Origin: Trileptium ribeirensis | Taxonomy: Eukaryota; Nematoda; Enoplea; Enoplida; Thoracostomopsidae | Assembly: GCA_030248225.1 (NCBI GenBank) | Contig: JASANE010028482.1 | Location: forward strand, 21,159-85,158 | Direction: 5' to 3' | Length of the DNA: 64,000 nucleotides | Part shown: positions 10,550 through 21,037 of the stretch, piece after piece | Numbering within the stretch: position 1 is the first letter of the stretch | How the letters are laid out: each line of letters starts with the position of its first letter | Made by a program: the position numbers and the translations under genes | Notes under the pieces: model-generated | The model's input: the letters and a program-made list of their open reading frames with translations, nothing else | The model's database searches: none | Told to the model about the DNA's origin: nothing

Positions 10550-11487
10550 TGTAATGCTAATAATTTGCCTATGCAAATTATATATGGTAGCGAAGACAAT
10601 AGACTATATAATGCGGGATTCACGTTATAACGTCCCCACCAGTTGGAACTTTTGTCCCCCTGTAGTGTAGGCTATACCGTAAAGACAGTGACACCCATAT
10701 CATATACAAAATATGAGGGTGGCAGAAACACCCTTAGCTACTGCATTTTGGCAGTAGAGTGCCGCGGGAATCCTATTGTTCTGCAGTGACAGTGTGGCAG
10801 ACACCGTATAGTATTAGTATGGTGACTTCCATATTGTAAACTACTGAATAAAAATTTTTATCGGTGAAAACATTTTATTCTGACTCTCAAATGTAGAATG
10901 CAAGATAAATTCGGAAGTGGCACTTGAATCTATCCAGTGCAGTTCTAGACAGGTGTCCCGTAGGCTATATTGGAATTGACCCGACAGTATGGCCGATACC
11001 ATCAAAAAAACGTAAAACTAATACGGTGTGCTTGACACCCTCTAAAATAACGCTAACAGCTAGCCAGCTACCCTTAAGAACTTTTATGCAAAAAGTAGAG
11101 GGTGTCTAAGACACCCTGTTGTGAAGGGTGTGCCTGCCACAGGGTGGGGTACATAAGATCCAACTGTTGGGACATTATATCGTGAATCTCGCATAAGGCG
11201 TTTGTGATCTCAACTATTCAGTCATTGTTCATTAGATCGACTGCCGTACGTCGTAACGATAGATTATTCCTAAATCAACGCCCAAAGACTCGACGACCAC
11301 AACAACGTGCCGATTGAAAAGAAACCTGACTGAAGTTTGATTGAAAGTAAGAACATTGATAATTTATGATAAGATCAGACATCAACGCTATCGAAGACGC
11401 CTAGCCGAAAGAACATCTGCTAGAAAAAGAAGAGTAATTAATTGACGATAAGTGATTATAATCACAGAACGATATAAACTAATTACA
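10550..11487 (+). repeat. 5' LTR interrupted by a MITE
   Basis: Identical in length to the 3' LTR (353 bp) once the 582-bp MITE at 10612-11193 and its extra TAA are removed. The candidate promoter motif CTATATAAGG, intact in the 3' LTR at 16273-16282, is split here after TATATAA. The rest of the LTR (R/U5) begins with GGCGTTTGTG at 11197. Confidence 0.92.
10612..11193. mobile_element. PIF/Harbinger-type MITE, copy 1 (582 bp), in the 5' LTR
   Basis: Ends are TGCGGGATTCACGTTATAAC and the complement of TGCGAGATTCACGATATAAT; the inverted repeat covers about 33 bp. TAA is duplicated exactly (10609-10611 and 11194-11196), the TWA target typical of PIF/Harbinger. The uninterrupted target is visible in the 3' LTR (TATATAAGGCG at 16274), which proves insertion rather than chance similarity. 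The interior has repeated GGTGTC/GACACC motifs and no transposase. A 61-codon frame at 10924-11109 is not convincing. Confidence 0.92.
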
Positions 11488-11488
11488 A

Positions 11489-11506
11489 TGGTGAACCCGA
11501 CAAGGC
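11489..11506 (+). other. Primer-binding site of the gypsy element
   Basis: TGGTGAACCCGACAAGG starts two bases after the 5' LTR. The TGG start complements the CCA tail of a tRNA. TGGTGA.CCCGAC is close to the tRNA-Trp type site that I recall for CsRn1-clade retrotransposons. Exact primer identity needs comparison with this genome's tRNAs. Confidence 0.7.
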
Positions 11507-11549
11507 TACGCAACACTTCTGGGCTCCGAGTTTTCCTATACTTTTTGTT

Positions 11550-11867
11550 GTGTCCTTCATGGTGTTCAAGGTTCGGTGTTTTCATGTCGATACCCCACGT
11601 GTAACGGATCCCGTGCTGTTCCAGGCTGTCTTTCCGGTCACATTGCCCGGTTGTGTCAAACGCAAACGTTTTACATCCGACGGTTCGGTCTCATTTCGCT
11701 CCTATTTATCGATCTTTGCAGGTCAAGGTCTAAATAATCGTCATGCCACTGGCCTTCGGGTGTTGTTGCTTATTGGCGGTATCGAATCAAACCCGGGGCC
11801 GGTCAACCTATCGCAGATGCCGAAACAAACACTCGACGATATGCTTGAGCTTACTCAAGGCAACTGA
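11550..11867 (+). pseudogene. Leader frame upstream of gag with a 2A-like motif
   Basis: A 105-codon frame in the 5' internal region. Its C-terminal part reads VLLLIGGIESNPGP followed by VN (motif at about 11761-11802). This resembles 2A peptides, where ribosomes skip the bond before the last Pro; consensus D(V/I)ExNPGP. Here Gly replaces the usual Asp, so activity is doubtful. The frame stops at 11865-11867, and gag continues in the next frame from about 11868. A single-base shift would link the two, so leader, 2A and gag may once have been one polyprotein. The residues before the motif have no recognised domain. Confidence 0.55.
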
Positions 11868-11880
11868 CAGTGCGTTCGAA

Positions 11881-12807
11881 ATGCCAACGACGAAAGAGAG
11901 TATCATTGCGGTTTTAACCCCTTTCGGGCCCGATGTCCTCAACTTAGCTTACAATCAATTATCAATCGCCAACGTTCAAGCTTCCGCGGGGTCAGTCACA
12001 GCGGTCGAGACGACATCTGGTTCGGCGCAATTTCATCGACTTCCCCAATTCAATACGCGATGCCCTCAATCGTGGTTCTATCAGATTGACCAGATCCTCG
12101 GACAGATGGACGAGGATCTTAAAAAGCGCAATGTCCTTCGAGCAATCGATAACGAGGTAGTCTATGAGTCTGGGGTCGATCTAAAGGAGTCGTTTGCTGA
12201 CAACAAGTACACGCTGATAAATTTCTATGCCGACAGCGACAATCGACGACTTCGAAAGCTTCTAGTCGAGAAAGATCTCAAAGGCCGCAAACCCACTAGT
12301 GCCCTACGTGAACTATTGGATATGGCACCAAACAGTCAAGACCTGGTACGCCTGCGATTTCTCGAAATCTTACCTGAGCGTATCCGTCTCACTTTGGTAT
12401 CTATGGATAATGTCCCTCTCGAACAATTGGCTCGGATAGCAAACACGATGCTGGACATGGCGGATCATTCTATGGTCAATCAAATCGATACACAAGCGGT
12501 CGCACGTGTCACACCGAATGCGTCGTGGCAAGCTTCAATGGAACGTTAGATCGCTGAGCTTACTAACGCTGTACGCAGACTTTCAGGCAGTAGTACGTCA
12601 AATTTCCATAACGGGCGTAGCAGATCGCGAAGTACCAACGGTGGCAATCGCAATAATCGTATTCGTTCAAACTCGCAATTGACTCGACGACAATCCGGGT
12701 ATTGCTGGTATCACAACCAATTTGGCAGCAAAGCGCGTAAATGTCACGACCCTCAACTCTGCACGTTTCATAAACCGCCACGCCCAAGCAGCGGCCAGGG
12801 AAACGAT
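11881..12807 (+). pseudogene. Gypsy gag (capsid and zinc knuckle), TAG-interrupted
   Basis: The likely start is ATG at 11881 (MPTTKESIIAV). The capsid part has the common gag signature LPQFNTRCPQSWFYQID. An in-frame TAG at 12547-12549 (probably from CAG) interrupts it; the same frame then continues to a TAG at 12805-12807 through an Arg/Asn/Ser-rich basic stretch and a knuckle at 12703-12762, CWYHNQFGSKARKCHDPQLC. This Cys-His box differs from the retroviral CCHC spacing and recalls the CsRn1/insect gypsy type. Gag would form the virus-like particle and bind RNA. Not translatable as one protein as it stands. Confidence 0.85.
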
Positions 12808-13636
12808 TAGTGCCCACCGTTTCGGTACGGCGCGGTGGGGTAGCAAATTCAGTATTTATCGGTGCGTACCCTGTTCGGTTTTTGTAGCCGATAGTGGCAG
12901 TTCATGGTCATTTATCCAACAAGTGCACGCACCTCATTTCTTATCCCTACGCCATGGATCAGTCTCTGCGTTTGCAGCCAACGGCAGCCAGCTAAATATT
13001 ATAGACACATCTGAACTGACATTTACTTTAAATGATTTTCGTAAGCCGTTCAAATGGACTTACTACGTCGCAAATGTTAACCACCCAATCCTTGGCCGCG
13101 ATTTTCTGTGTTATCATCGTTTCGCGGTGGACTGTTTAAATAATCGACTAATGCCGGTCAAAGCACAAGTCCCTTCTGCTGTTTGTAATTCAACGACAAA
13201 GAAGCGGCAGCGTACAATGCCAAGCTATCATGTTGATATGCAGGATTACTCCATGCGAGTAAAACAACTGTGTGCCGAATTTCCGTGCATCTTCAAACCG
13301 GTCGGTGCGTTCACCCCCGTTCGTCACAGCATTCAACATCACATCGTTACAACCGGCCCGCCATGTTACGAACGACCACGCCGATTAGTTGGACCACAGG
13401 TCGCGGTAGCAAAGCGAGTGTTCTCCGAATGGATGAAAAAGGGAATCGTTTATCGCGGCGAATCTCCTTATGCATCTCCGCTGCACATGGTCCCCAAGTC
13501 GGATCCTTCTACTCCGTGGCGTCCAACAGGTCACTATCGTAAACTGTACAGTCAAACAATAGCCGATAGATACCCTATGCCAAATCTTGCCGAGTTAACA
13601 AGCGATCTTAAAGGGCATCCATATTTTCGAAGTTAG
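12722..13636 (+). pseudogene. Gypsy pol, protease and start of reverse transcriptase
   Basis: This frame overlaps the end of gag in the +1 frame. Aspartic protease: VADSGSSWSF with the catalytic DSG at 12890-12898, and the second signature HPILGRDFL with following VDC. The RT N-terminal region follows: FTPVRHSIQ, then YERPRRL, MKKGIVYRGESPYASPLHMVPK and YPMPNL. The frame is lost near 13630, where the reading continues one frame over as [12 protein letters not shown]. The family's usual WR...DYR reads WRPTGHYR. Confidence 0.87.
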
Positions 13637-15684
13637 ATCTAGTGTGTGCTTATACTCAAATCCCTGTTGCTGAAGCAGATCAGCTAAAGACCGCAATAAC
13701 AACTCCGTTCGGAATATTTCTATTTCGTCGAATGTTCTTCGGATTTCGCAATGCCGCGCAAACATTCTAACGTTTTATGCACTCTGTTTTTGCGGAATAT
13801 CCGTTCGTAAAGGTGTACCTTGATGATATCCTGGTAGCAAGTGCCAACGTCGACGAACATTTCAATCATCTTCACATGGTAATGCAATGCCTCGACAAGC
13901 ATGGTATTCGCCTTCGTCCGGATAAATGTGTACTATTCAGTACAAAGGTGAACTTTGTCGGCGTACAGGTGGACGGAGATGGTGTTCGTCCTATTCCTGA
14001 AAAGGTTCAAGCAATCAAAGAGTTTTGACGACCGCACACTGTTAAAGGTATGCGTCGTTTCCTCGGCATGGCCGGATTCTATCATCGTTTTGTCCCGCAT
14101 TTCTCTCGTATCGCTGCGCCTTTAACGGACATGATCCGTGGCAAGAAAGGCAAAGGAAACTTCAACTTAGACTGGTCGACGTGTACGGATACCGCGTTCA
14201 ACAACTTAAAGACCGGTCTGGCAGATGCGGTTACGCTGGCGTTTCCAGATCCAAGTGCCAAACTTTGCCTCGTCACTAATGCCTCCGGCGATGCAGTGGG
14301 AGCTGCGCTTAACCAAATCATAAACAATGTTCGCCAACCAATCGCATTTTATTCCGAAAAGCTCACTGAACTGGAGTCAAGAAAGTCTGCATTTGATAGA
14401 GAACTGCTGGCAATATACAAAACTCTCAAACATTTTTCGTGGCTCCTCGGTTCGGATTTTATCGTTCGTACGGATCATAAGCCACTCCTCCACGCGCTAA
14501 CAATGGCAAATCCATCACCACAACAGAGCCGGTGGCTCTCGTACATCTCCGAGTTTGGTTGTGGAATTGAGCATGTCGCCGGTGTCGATAACGTGGTCGC
14601 AGACGCTCTCTCTCGACCTGTGTGCACTATTTCAATTGCGTTTGACAGTCAACTGGCTGATGCTCAAGCCGCTGATTCTACCCTCATACGGTTTATTCAA
14701 TCAACCGATCTGCCCATCAAGCGGTATGTTATCGACGGTAAGATGGTTTACTGTGATGCTTCCACTCCGCAACTTCGCCCGTACGTTCCCACGGAAATGT
14801 GGTTCAACATTTTAAAATCGGTGCACAACCTCGCCCATCTTGGTTCGCGCGCAACCCTCAGCAGCATCTACCACAACTACATTTGGCCAAACATGAATCG
14901 TGACGTCAAGACATGGTGCCGTGAGTGTATCGAATGCCAACGGAGCAAAGTGGTACGACACACAAAGGCTACAGTCGGAACAATCCCAACAACTGGACGT
15001 TTCCACACGGTGCACATTGACATTGTTGGTTCGTTGCCGTCTTCGAATGACAAGCGTCATTTGGTAACCATTATCGATCGATTCACTAGGTGGCCCGAAG
15101 CAATTCCCATCTCCGACATTACTACTGAGTCAGTGGCAGAGGCGCTCATCTCCGGTTGGATAAGCAGATTCGGCGTTCCGCGTGTCCTGATATCCGATCG
15201 CGGCACGCAGTTCGAATCTGCGTTATGGTCATCCCTCATGGAACTAGGAATTGAACGCCGTCGAACGACAGCCTATCATCCAGCATGCAACGGTGCTGTT
15301 GAGCGTTTTCATCATACGCTCAAAAACGGATTACGTGCTCATTGTTCTTCCGCTACATGGACAGCCTCACTTCCTCTCGTTTTGCTTGGAATTCGCACTA
15401 GCCTCAACGACAAAGGTTTTGCTCCGTGCGAAATGGTGTTTGGGTCCGGTATTGACTTGCCACACCATTATTTTACGCCAACGTCGGCTAAAGAGTTAGC
15501 GTCAGAACACGATTTCAAAATACGACTATTTTCCGGCATCCGCCGTCTTAATGCTCGTGAGCGTCACCACAACAAACAATGTTACGTGCCGACGAACATT
15601 AAAATCGCCAAACACGTATGGATACGTGACGACTCCATTAAAACACTCTACAACCGCGTTATCATGGTCCGTACGAGGTACTAG
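13637..15684 (+). pseudogene. Gypsy pol: RT catalytic part, RNase H, integrase
   Basis: Continues pol in frame 1 from about 13630. RT has [12 protein letters not shown], then TAA at 13771 (from CAA in ..QTFQRFM), then the YLDD active site at 13816-13827. A TGA at 14026-14028 precedes the frame 14050-15684. RNase H shows VTNASG, where the usual catalytic Asp is Asn (14278-14280), plus VRTDHKPL and DALSRP. Integrase has the HHCC zinc finger (H..LAHLG, C..C at about 14920-14945) and the DDE triad at 15019 (Asp), 15196 (Asp) and 15301 (Glu). Near 15650 the frame shifts again in the GPY/F module ([11 protein letters not shown] in the next frame). Confidence 0.9.
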
Positions 15685-16204
15685 ATCGTGACGATAAAAC
15701 CGTTGTCGTCAAATTTCAAAACGGTGATGATCGAGTAAGCATCGACCGCATTAAACCCGCCTTTCTAAATGATCAAGATGACATAAACACATCATCCGCA
15801 TCCTCAACTTCTTCGAGCGACACTCTCAGTGATCAGAGCGACATTAATATCGGTCACGATGAACAGATCAAAGAAGGCACGGTGATTCTGGCAAAAATGC
15901 GCAATTGGCCATGGTGGCCTGCACTCGTTACCTCGTCAGCCAAAACGGAACTATCGTCTCTGAAACAACCACATAACTCACTCGCGGTAAAATTTTTTGG
16001 TACGGAACGCCTTGCTTTCGTCCTGTTCCAATCGATTCGTCTTTTGAGCCTAATCCAACGGTCATACGATCGGACCTGCGGCGCGCCTTCGACATAGCGT
16101 CTCGTCATTTGAAGCCTCATCTGGGGTCAGCCGTCACTTGCACCAACAGTAAAAAAGTTCGTTTTGCACCTCAGGCTGTTATGCTCGGTCGGCGCTCCGC
16201 TTAA
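15650..16204 (+). pseudogene. Gypsy integrase C-terminus with PWWP-like domain
   Basis: After the frameshift near 15650 the frame continues GPYEV, VVVKFQNGDDRVSIDRIKPAF, the usual end of gypsy integrase. An acidic Ser/Asp-rich linker follows. Then EGTVILAKMRNWPWWPALV (WPWWP at 15906-15920) and, after a loop, VKFFGTERLAFV. These are the two hallmark strands of a PWWP domain (Tudor-like readers of methylated histone H3K36 and DNA). A further frame change near 16030 leads to a basic helical tail ending at TAA 16202-16204, 15 bp before the 3' LTR. Position parallels the chromodomain of chromoviruses, suggesting a chromatin-targeting role; that is inference. Confidence 0.75.
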
Positions 16205-16218
16205 AACAATGGGGGTTC

Positions 16219-16571
16219 TGTAATGCTAATAATTTGCCTATGCAAATTATATATGGTAGCGAAGACAATAGACTATATAAGGCGTTTGTGATCTCAACTA
16301 TTCAGTCATTGTTCATTAGATCGACTGCCGTACGTCGTAACGATAGATGAGTCCTAAATCAACGCCCAAAAACTCGACGACCACAACAACGTGCCGATTG
16401 AAGAGAAGCCTGACTGAAGTTTGATTGAAAGTAAGAACATTGATAATTTATGATAAGATCAGACATCAACGCTATCGAAGACGCCTAGCCGAAAGAACAT
16501 CTGCTAGAAAAAGAAGAGTAATTAATTGATGATAAGTGATTATAATCACAGAACGATATAAACTAATTACA
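16219..16571 (+). repeat. 3' LTR, intact (353 bp)
   Basis: TGTAATGC...ATTACA. It contains the uninterrupted candidate TATA box CTATATAAGG at 16273-16282. It provides the empty-site reference for the MITE in the 5' LTR. Confidence 0.93.
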
Positions 16572-16575
16572 CATT

Positions 16576-17920
16576 TAGTAATGCTAGTAATTATCTGGAT
16601 CTCTTTTCTTTCGACATTAGTACAATTTTGACAATGTTGTATGCAGTCTACGCTTATGAATTTTTTAATTACGTATGTATGGAGTAGAATGAATATCTGC
16701 CTTACTTGGCTGTGAAGCTGTTTCAAAATAATTTTACAGCAACTAAAATTGACTTTCAATCAATTTTAAATTTTGAGATCCTTGTGTGTAACTTTAGTTT
16801 ATCCAACACTATTATTAAGTGGAAGAAATATCTGTTTTAATTGGCTGTGACATTGTTGGTATCGAAATATTTTCTACGGCTATTAAAAGTAATATTCAAT
16901 CAAAGACGAATAATAAACACGTGATTTGTCACGTTTTAAGCACAGCACAATCCACATAGACGTGCAAATTTTGAGTTTTGAGCAAAAATATACATCATTT
17001 TAAAGAGTTTGATGATTTTTCATATTAATGAAAGTTCTGATATTGACGTTATTGATCTCATTAAATGTTACACTTTACGCCGTAAGCCTATAACTTAGTA
17101 GTTAGACTCGGAATGTGTAGCACGCTTTCTACATGTGACAATTAGTAACGGTAGTGGTTGAACTTAGTTACACGCCGACAATTACGTACATACATGAAAC
17201 AAATAATGGAAATATCGTATAGAATTCAATGTTACTGTAGGCAAGAATCATAAAAATATACAAATTAATGGTGCCTTAACAACAGTAATTCAAGCTCGAT
17301 GATCTTATATGTTTTTGAAATTCCAGAAAGTTTCATTAAAGATTTTACGCAATTAAGACACTTTTCTCGGGCCACGTTTAAAAAGGAGAAAAGTTATTAA
17401 AACCTAGGTTTTCCTATTAATGTTTTATACTTTGTCGGCAAATAGAAAATATTTTAAACTATAAGGAACAACCGTATAAAAGTTATGTTCGAGGTTTATT
17501 AACTTTGAGTAGTTAGATAAAATTTATTTTTGTAATTTTTAAATAATTCCTTGAATCAAATGTGCTAAATATCATCATGTTTCTGGTAAGGTTTTTATAT
17601 CTGCAAATATTATGATGTCCTGAGCTATCACGGTAGCTTCAGATATGGTAGAAATTGCGCATAAATGTACTAAGTCACGCATAATTTTCAATTATGGTCG
17701 CAATTTCAAAATATTATGGTCGTAATTTATGACAAATTAATATTTCTAAATAAAAAATGATATAATCGGATAAGATTTTGCAGTCCACTCATTGAACGAG
17801 ATACTGTATATTTTAAATCCAAATTTGCGACCACTAGTCAAAATTCTCAATCGCACAAATTAATGAGAAACTAAGTTATTAGATTTGCAATCCGTGAAAA
17901 CCTGATGCTAATTCAATACA
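16576..17920. other. No gene recognised
   Basis: AT-rich flank downstream of the gypsy element. No frame with coding character, no paired TIRs, no LTR remnant seen. Confidence 0.4.

Positions 17921-17923
<3 letters not shown>

Positions 17924-18001
<78 letters not shown>
17924..18001. repeat. (TA)n microsatellite, about 78 bp
   Basis: Uninterrupted alternation of T and A over about 39 dinucleotides. The Ile-Tyr repeat in the overlapping minus-strand frame is an artefact of this tract. Confidence 0.98.
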
Positions 18002-18006
<5 letters not shown>

Positions 18007-18163
18007 CTATTGTTTCAATTCGCCACATTAGACAAATAGCTGAAATCGATTTTCTCCTAATCAATTTATATATTTTACCACCAAAATCCACGAAAACAGG
18101 ATTAGCGCTCATAACAAAACTCGCTGGATATTAAAATCATTTATAACACAAACGGCGAGCATA

Positions 18164-18322
18164 CAGCGGCGGTTTTAGAGGGGGCCCCCTGTGGAGTGAA
18201 CGATTATACATATTGATGAACGATTCGTGATATTATACTGGAATATTTCTGGTAATCACACTTTTATAGAAACGTTGATGGAGGAGGAGCCCCCCTGTGA
18301 GATAATTCTAAAACCGCGACTA
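18164..18322. mobile_element. hAT-type MITE, 159 bp, 8-bp target duplication
   Basis: Ends are CAGCGGCGGTTTTAGA and the complement of TAGTCGCGGTTTTAGA, matching the CAG.GGCGG style of hAT termini. The flanking 8-mer CGAGCATA is repeated exactly (18156-18163 and 18323-18330), the duplication length of hAT elements. The interior is AT-rich and non-coding, with GGGGCCCCC/GGAGCCCCCC motifs just inside the TIRs. Confidence 0.87.
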
Positions 18323-18330
18323 CGAGCATA

Positions 18331-20255
18331 TATATAATAGTTCCCTTGTTTCAATTCGTGACCATTATTTGTTTCGGAGTGTATAATTGCTGTAATCGGT
18401 TATGTATATCATAAATAAGGCAATTTTCTGCTGATAGATTCGTAACTCAGCCCAAAATCCTAGAAAATAACGATCTCATAAGAAAGGTCGTCAGGTGTTA
18501 AAATCATTTATCAAACAAACTGCAAGGTTTTATACACTGTTCTTTCCATAATTTTTAGTGGTGACAATTGTTATTTTCAGAGTAATATGCTGTAATTAAT
18601 TGTATCAAAACACAATCTTCAGTCGGTAAATCCATAACTTATCTCAAATGTCTATCAAATCAACGCTACTGCAACAACTACTGCATATATAACTTCGTAC
18701 AATATATAATTATAATACAAGTTTGTGAGACAAAATGTCCTCACAATATAGTAAACGCCTCACATATTTCGAACTACATTTCTGATCAGGCTTTTACGTA
18801 AACAATGATTTTCGTGGAGGCGTCTAAGAAATCTTCTTCCTACACTAGATAGATTGATTTCAAAAGTTCAATAGTAAAATTAGCTCTCACGTTTTTGTTA
18901 TATCGAAAACGTTTTACGATATTTTGTCAAACTGATACAGATTATTAAGAAAAATCTGCCCAGTTTAACAAAACATTTGAGACCTAAACGCTGCTCAAAT
19001 TGGGCTGAACGTCTACTTTTGTAGAACATGTGGCGTTCTTTTCAAAAATCACGACAGCACCACTGTCCGGTGTTGCAGAAAAAATTATGTACTCTTAAAG
19101 ATCGCGGAAATGTTGAAAAAGCACGCTGTTTTTTTACTAGGCAGCACGTATAACATACTACTAATGTTGTTTGTGTAGCAGCTATGAAAACAAATAGAAA
19201 GCTCGCGCTTAGTAATTACAGCAGTACAAGTAAAAACATAGCATACATACACGTTAATAGCAAAATAATTTACATTCTTGTCATATTCGTGAATGTAACA
19301 CTATGTTGTATTTACGCCCCTGGGTGGGGTAAAGTTTTTCCACAGCCTATAGTATGTTTAACTCAGATTCGAATTCTCTCCTTACAGTGGCTAAACGAAT
19401 TTTTTACTGCACAGCTTTTTGGTGAACAAAAAATTAAAAACAAATTCGGTTTACTTACTGATCGACTGAGGCTTACTATATTTTCGTAATCGAATTGATG
19501 TGGACATATCTAGGATAGCACAGTTTCAGTTGACATGTAAATGACCATTTAAATAAATGATTCAGATTGCCTATTGTCAGTTTAATTAAGGTTGAAGGGG
19601 TTGGAAGGCTTGGGTTTAGGGTCTGTTAATGATAACGATGATTACACATTAGGGTCATCATTTTTTGTTACCTATATGGCCAAGCACTAGAGCTAGCCAG
19701 CATGCTGCTCTCTTCTTGGGTATTTTGCCACATTCGCTACCTTGTCGCATAAATTAAAAGGAAAAATCGATACTGAGTTAGCTTCAACATTTCGTTTTTC
19801 GCATTAATACGTTGCAACATAAAAGTATTTGGTACTATTCGATTTGTATGCTCGTGTCTGCTCGTCTGATATCTGCAACCGCAAAAATAGTAACAAAATC
19901 TTTTCGGTATAAAAGTTGCCAGGAACTTCCCGAAATACGCATTTTCAAATCTACTTGTGGAGTTAAATATTGGTGACAAAATCAATGAAATGTGTATCTT
20001 AATCATTGACGAAATTTGTGCTGTGGGAACCAAAAGGAAATACCACTAAAATGTGGTTGAACAATGTCACATAAAATATATAATAAAGGAGAGATTATTT
20101 AGTTAATCGATTCCTGATTTGTGATTATCCAGTTAACTAATACTTAAAATATAAAATGTGTTTACTGCTTCTGGGCGATTTTAACCAAAAACGGATAAAT
20201 TGTCTTCCTTAAAAAAGTACATATATAGCACATATGCAAATGCACATGATTTCCA
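18331..20255. other. No gene recognised
   Basis: AT-rich. The 101-codon frame at 19184-19489 and the 98-codon frame at 19737-20033 show no family resemblance or clear splice boundaries. ACGCCCCTGG at 19316 resembles a hAT terminus, but no partner end was found. Confidence 0.35.
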
Positions 20256-20257
20256 CA

Positions 20258-20535
20258 GGTGTCTAAGGTCCGTCGGCTCAGGGGATAGATGGTCTCAGCG
20301 AAAGGGCTGCGGGAAGGCATGAAATGTTTAAAATTTCAAAAGTTCATATTTTACCTCACTTTGCAACAATTTTGATCAGATTTTCCCAGAAAAAGTTTTC
20401 CAGTTTTCCCCAGTTTCTGTCAGAATGTACCATGTTTGCCAATTTGCACCCATTTTCAAAACTTTCTGCAACGCGCGCCAACGCATTTTTCGAGGGAGGG
20501 GGTGGGCGGAGGGTGGCATCACTGAGGTTTGGGAA
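20258..20535. repeat. G-rich dispersed repeat, related to 23688-23885
   Basis: Begins AGGTGTCTAAGGTCCGTCGG..AGGGG and ends in a G-rich stretch with GGTGGCATCACT. The segment at 23688 begins AGGTATCAAAGTTCCGTCAG..AGGGG and ends GGGGTGCGACACT..GACACCTATG. Alignment by eye is good only at the ends. Probably a non-autonomous DNA element; target duplications are not clear. Confidence 0.45.
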
Positions 20536-21037
20536 TATGGCTTAAGCGGTCCGAACTTTAGGAGCTGACTACCTTACTATCTTATGGTTTATACCTTATG
20601 ACTACTAAAAGCGACGTCATATCTACCAATAAAAAGATGAATTTGTCGTAATCGTAGTCAGATGAAACGGTAACCCCACGAGCGTCGCAAAAACATTTTA
20701 AGACAATTGAAATTTATCATTCGCAAACACACAATGATCGGATATCGAAATATACATAAATCAAAATAACAAAGCTAAAAATTGCACAAATGAAAAATAT
20801 TGTAGCAAAAACAGCAGTATATAAGAGCAGTAAAGCGTACATAATGCATGTTATTGAAGCACAAAATGTTCTCCCAAAAGAGGAAGAGAGAAATTTCAAG
20901 CTGTAGTTTCTGAGATGGGCGAATCACGAACTGAAAAATGAGGGGGCAGTCCGAATTCGAACGAAATTATAAAATGTCCTTTGCTTCTTTGGCATGTCGA
21001 TACAATCGCGCAATTTAAGAGAAATAGTTAAAAGGAG

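Larger units (their letters stand above)
10550..16571 (+). mobile_element. Ty3/gypsy LTR retrotransposon (CsRn1-like by gag finger and PBS)
   Basis: The direct LTRs are 10550-11487 (353 bp plus a 585-bp MITE insertion with its TSD) and 16219-16571 (353 bp). They begin TGTAATGCTAATAATTTG and end CTAATTACA, with CATT on both outer sides (10546-10549 and 16572-16575). By eye the two LTRs differ at about six sites, so the insertion is fairly recent. A primer-binding site begins TGGTGAACCCGAC at 11489, resembling the tRNA-Trp site used by CsRn1-clade elements (recalled, not checked). A purine tract (AACAATGGGGG) lies at 16206-16215. Internal order is gag, protease, RT, RNase H, integrase, PWWP-like domain. 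All coding parts carry stops or frameshifts, so this copy is inactive. Confidence 0.93.

Noticed and set aside
10924..11109. Small gene inside the MITE
   Set aside because: Not conserved in the other three copies of the MITE.
13270..13542. Second-frame protein within gypsy pol
   Set aside because: Out-of-frame shadow of RT, no conserved motif.
17879..18112. Minus-strand frame with an Ile-Tyr repeat
   Set aside because: Produced by the (TA)n tract; not a plausible protein.
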